From assembly GCA_017644005.1 (NCBI GenBank), contig JAEPMJ010000003.1:1-64000 (forward strand): DNA of 64,000 bases. Direction: 5' to 3'. Positions 63,315 to 64,000 of this stretch are shown one piece after another (position 1 is the stretch's first letter; the number at the start of each line of letters is the position of its first letter). Origin of the DNA: Rhizobiaceae bacterium. Lineage in GTDB: Bacteria; Pseudomonadota; Alphaproteobacteria; Rhizobiales; Rhizobiaceae. The translations under genes and the position numbers were made by a program. The notes below the pieces were generated by a model. The model worked only from the letters and a program-made list of their open reading frames with translations. It did no database searches and was not told where the DNA came from.

Positions 63315-64000
63315 ATGAGCCAAGCCCTCATAATTATCGGCCTCTCGTTTCTGTTGGGGGCGGCGATGAACCGTGGGTCCATATGTGCTGTGGCCGCGAC
63401 CGAAGAACTGATTATGAAGCGGCATCCGGCGCGGTTTCTTTCGTTTTTCGAAGCAGCGCTCTGGGGCGTGTTGTGTCTGGCACTGATCGGCGCCGACGTT
63501 GTTCTGCGGCCGGACTGGATGAGCTGGCATTTCGTCCTCGTCGGCAGCATGCTTTTCGGGCTGGGAGCGGTGGTGAATGGAGCCTGCGCCTTTGGCGTCG
63601 TGGGCCGGATCGGGTCCGGGCAGGTCGAGTATCTGCTGACGGGCGTCGGCATCCTGGTCGGGATAGTCTGCGCGCGAGCAGCTATTCCGGGACACGACAT
63701 GACGTTGGTTGATCGCTCAACCGCGCTCTCATGGCCTGCCGCGGCCTCAATTCTGATCGCGCTTATCCTGGCGCGCTACATGTTGGCAAAACAGCAGCTG
63801 TGGGAATTTCTCGTGCTCACGGCGGCAGTGACGCTGGTCGGATCGCTCTTCGTTGCACTTGGATACCTGCATCAGCCCTTTCCCTGGATCAACGCACTGG
63901 CAGGGCTACCCGATCTCGATCTCAACCCCGTCCTTGCTGTCGTCGCCGTGGTGACCGGCTCGACTGCCAATGCCGCGGTAACGGGTCGCGTTCGGTTGGA
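63315..64000 (+). CDS. YeeE/YedE-family (TsuA-like) membrane transporter, 3' end cut by window
   Basis: The frame runs from ATG 63315 to the window edge without a stop, giving at least 228 residues. Hydrophobic segments and two conserved motifs with cysteine are seen: MNRGSICAV near residue 18 and LGAVVNGACAFGVVGRIGSG near residue 88. These match YeeE/YedE proteins, which import thiosulfate or other sulfur compounds. It is divergent from the LysR gene next to the Msr cluster. Confidence 0.8.
   Translation, partial: MSQALIIIGLSFLLGAAMNRGSICAVAATEELIMKRHPARFLSFFEAALWGVLCLALIGADVVLRPDWMSWHFVLVGSMLFGLGAVVNGACAFGVVGRIGSGQVEYLLTGVGILVGIVCARAAIPGHDMTLVDRSTALSWPAAASILIALILARYMLAKQQLWEFLVLTAAVTLVGSLFVALGYLHQPFPWINALAGLPDLDLNPVLAVVAVVTGSTANAAVTGRVRL

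Overview
The window is a GC-rich stretch of chromosome from an alphaproteobacterium. Protein sequences and gene order point to the Hyphomicrobiales, most like the Phyllobacteriaceae (Mesorhizobium / Nitratireductor / Aquamicrobium group). This placement is inferred from protein similarity and synteny that I recognise, not from a search. No intergenic stretch exceeds about 300 bases.

Layout. (1) 1-14.8 kb: the end of tuf, then the S10-spc-alpha ribosomal supercluster (rpsJ to rplQ, including secY, adk and rpoA). It ends in a strong intrinsic terminator. (2) 14.8-15.4 kb: a phd-doc toxin-antitoxin pair with its own operator, wedged directly behind that terminator. (3) 15.5-24.2 kb: housekeeping genes on the + strand: an HtrA/Do protease, rarA, crcB, rluC, an EamA transporter, an ATP12 chaperone, nagZ and scpAB. 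(4) 24.2-31.4 kb: an orphan ABC ATPase, tatABC, serS, surE, pcm and an NlpD-type LytM activator. (5) 31.4-36.7 kb: a DUF815 ATPase facing yajC-secDF, followed by two genes of the families that became mitochondrial complex I assembly factors (NDUFAF3-like, NDUFAF6-like). (6) 36.7-42.3 kb: mixed genes, including a fatty-acid hydroxylase-like protein, an ECH1-like dienoyl-CoA isomerase, trmFO and a lipoprotein with a possible Cys-His-Asp triad. (7) 42.3-44.5 kb: on the - strand, a DUF1127 small protein followed by three tandem stem-loops whose loops all carry CTCCTCCC. Divergent to it is a DUF2157/GDYXXLXY membrane-protein pair. (8) 44.6-48.3 kb: tRNA-Leu(UAG), tig, an ArsC-like reductase, an EEP-family phosphoesterase and an alpha/beta hydrolase. 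(9) 48.4-56.6 kb, - strand: rlpA-dacA-tmk-holB-metG-tatD-MBL hydrolase-ybaK, tightly packed. (10) 56.8-64 kb, accessory: a CoA-transferase, tRNA-Ser(UGA), and a - strand redox-repair cluster (LysR, MsrB, MsrA, a thioredoxin-like protein, an AhpD-like protein, a DM13 protein, a Gre-factor-like protein, an RraA-like protein). A YeeE/YedE membrane protein runs off the right edge.

The most notable non-protein signal is the DUF1127 gene with its three CTCCTCCC-loop hairpins at 42.31-42.58 kb. It matches the architecture of the CcsR 'cuckoo' sRNA locus of Rhodobacter. The most system-like accessory region is the methionine-sulfoxide/redox cluster at 58.4-63.3 kb, whose membership I have not seen described as a unit. 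Most of the rest is conserved housekeeping sequence.
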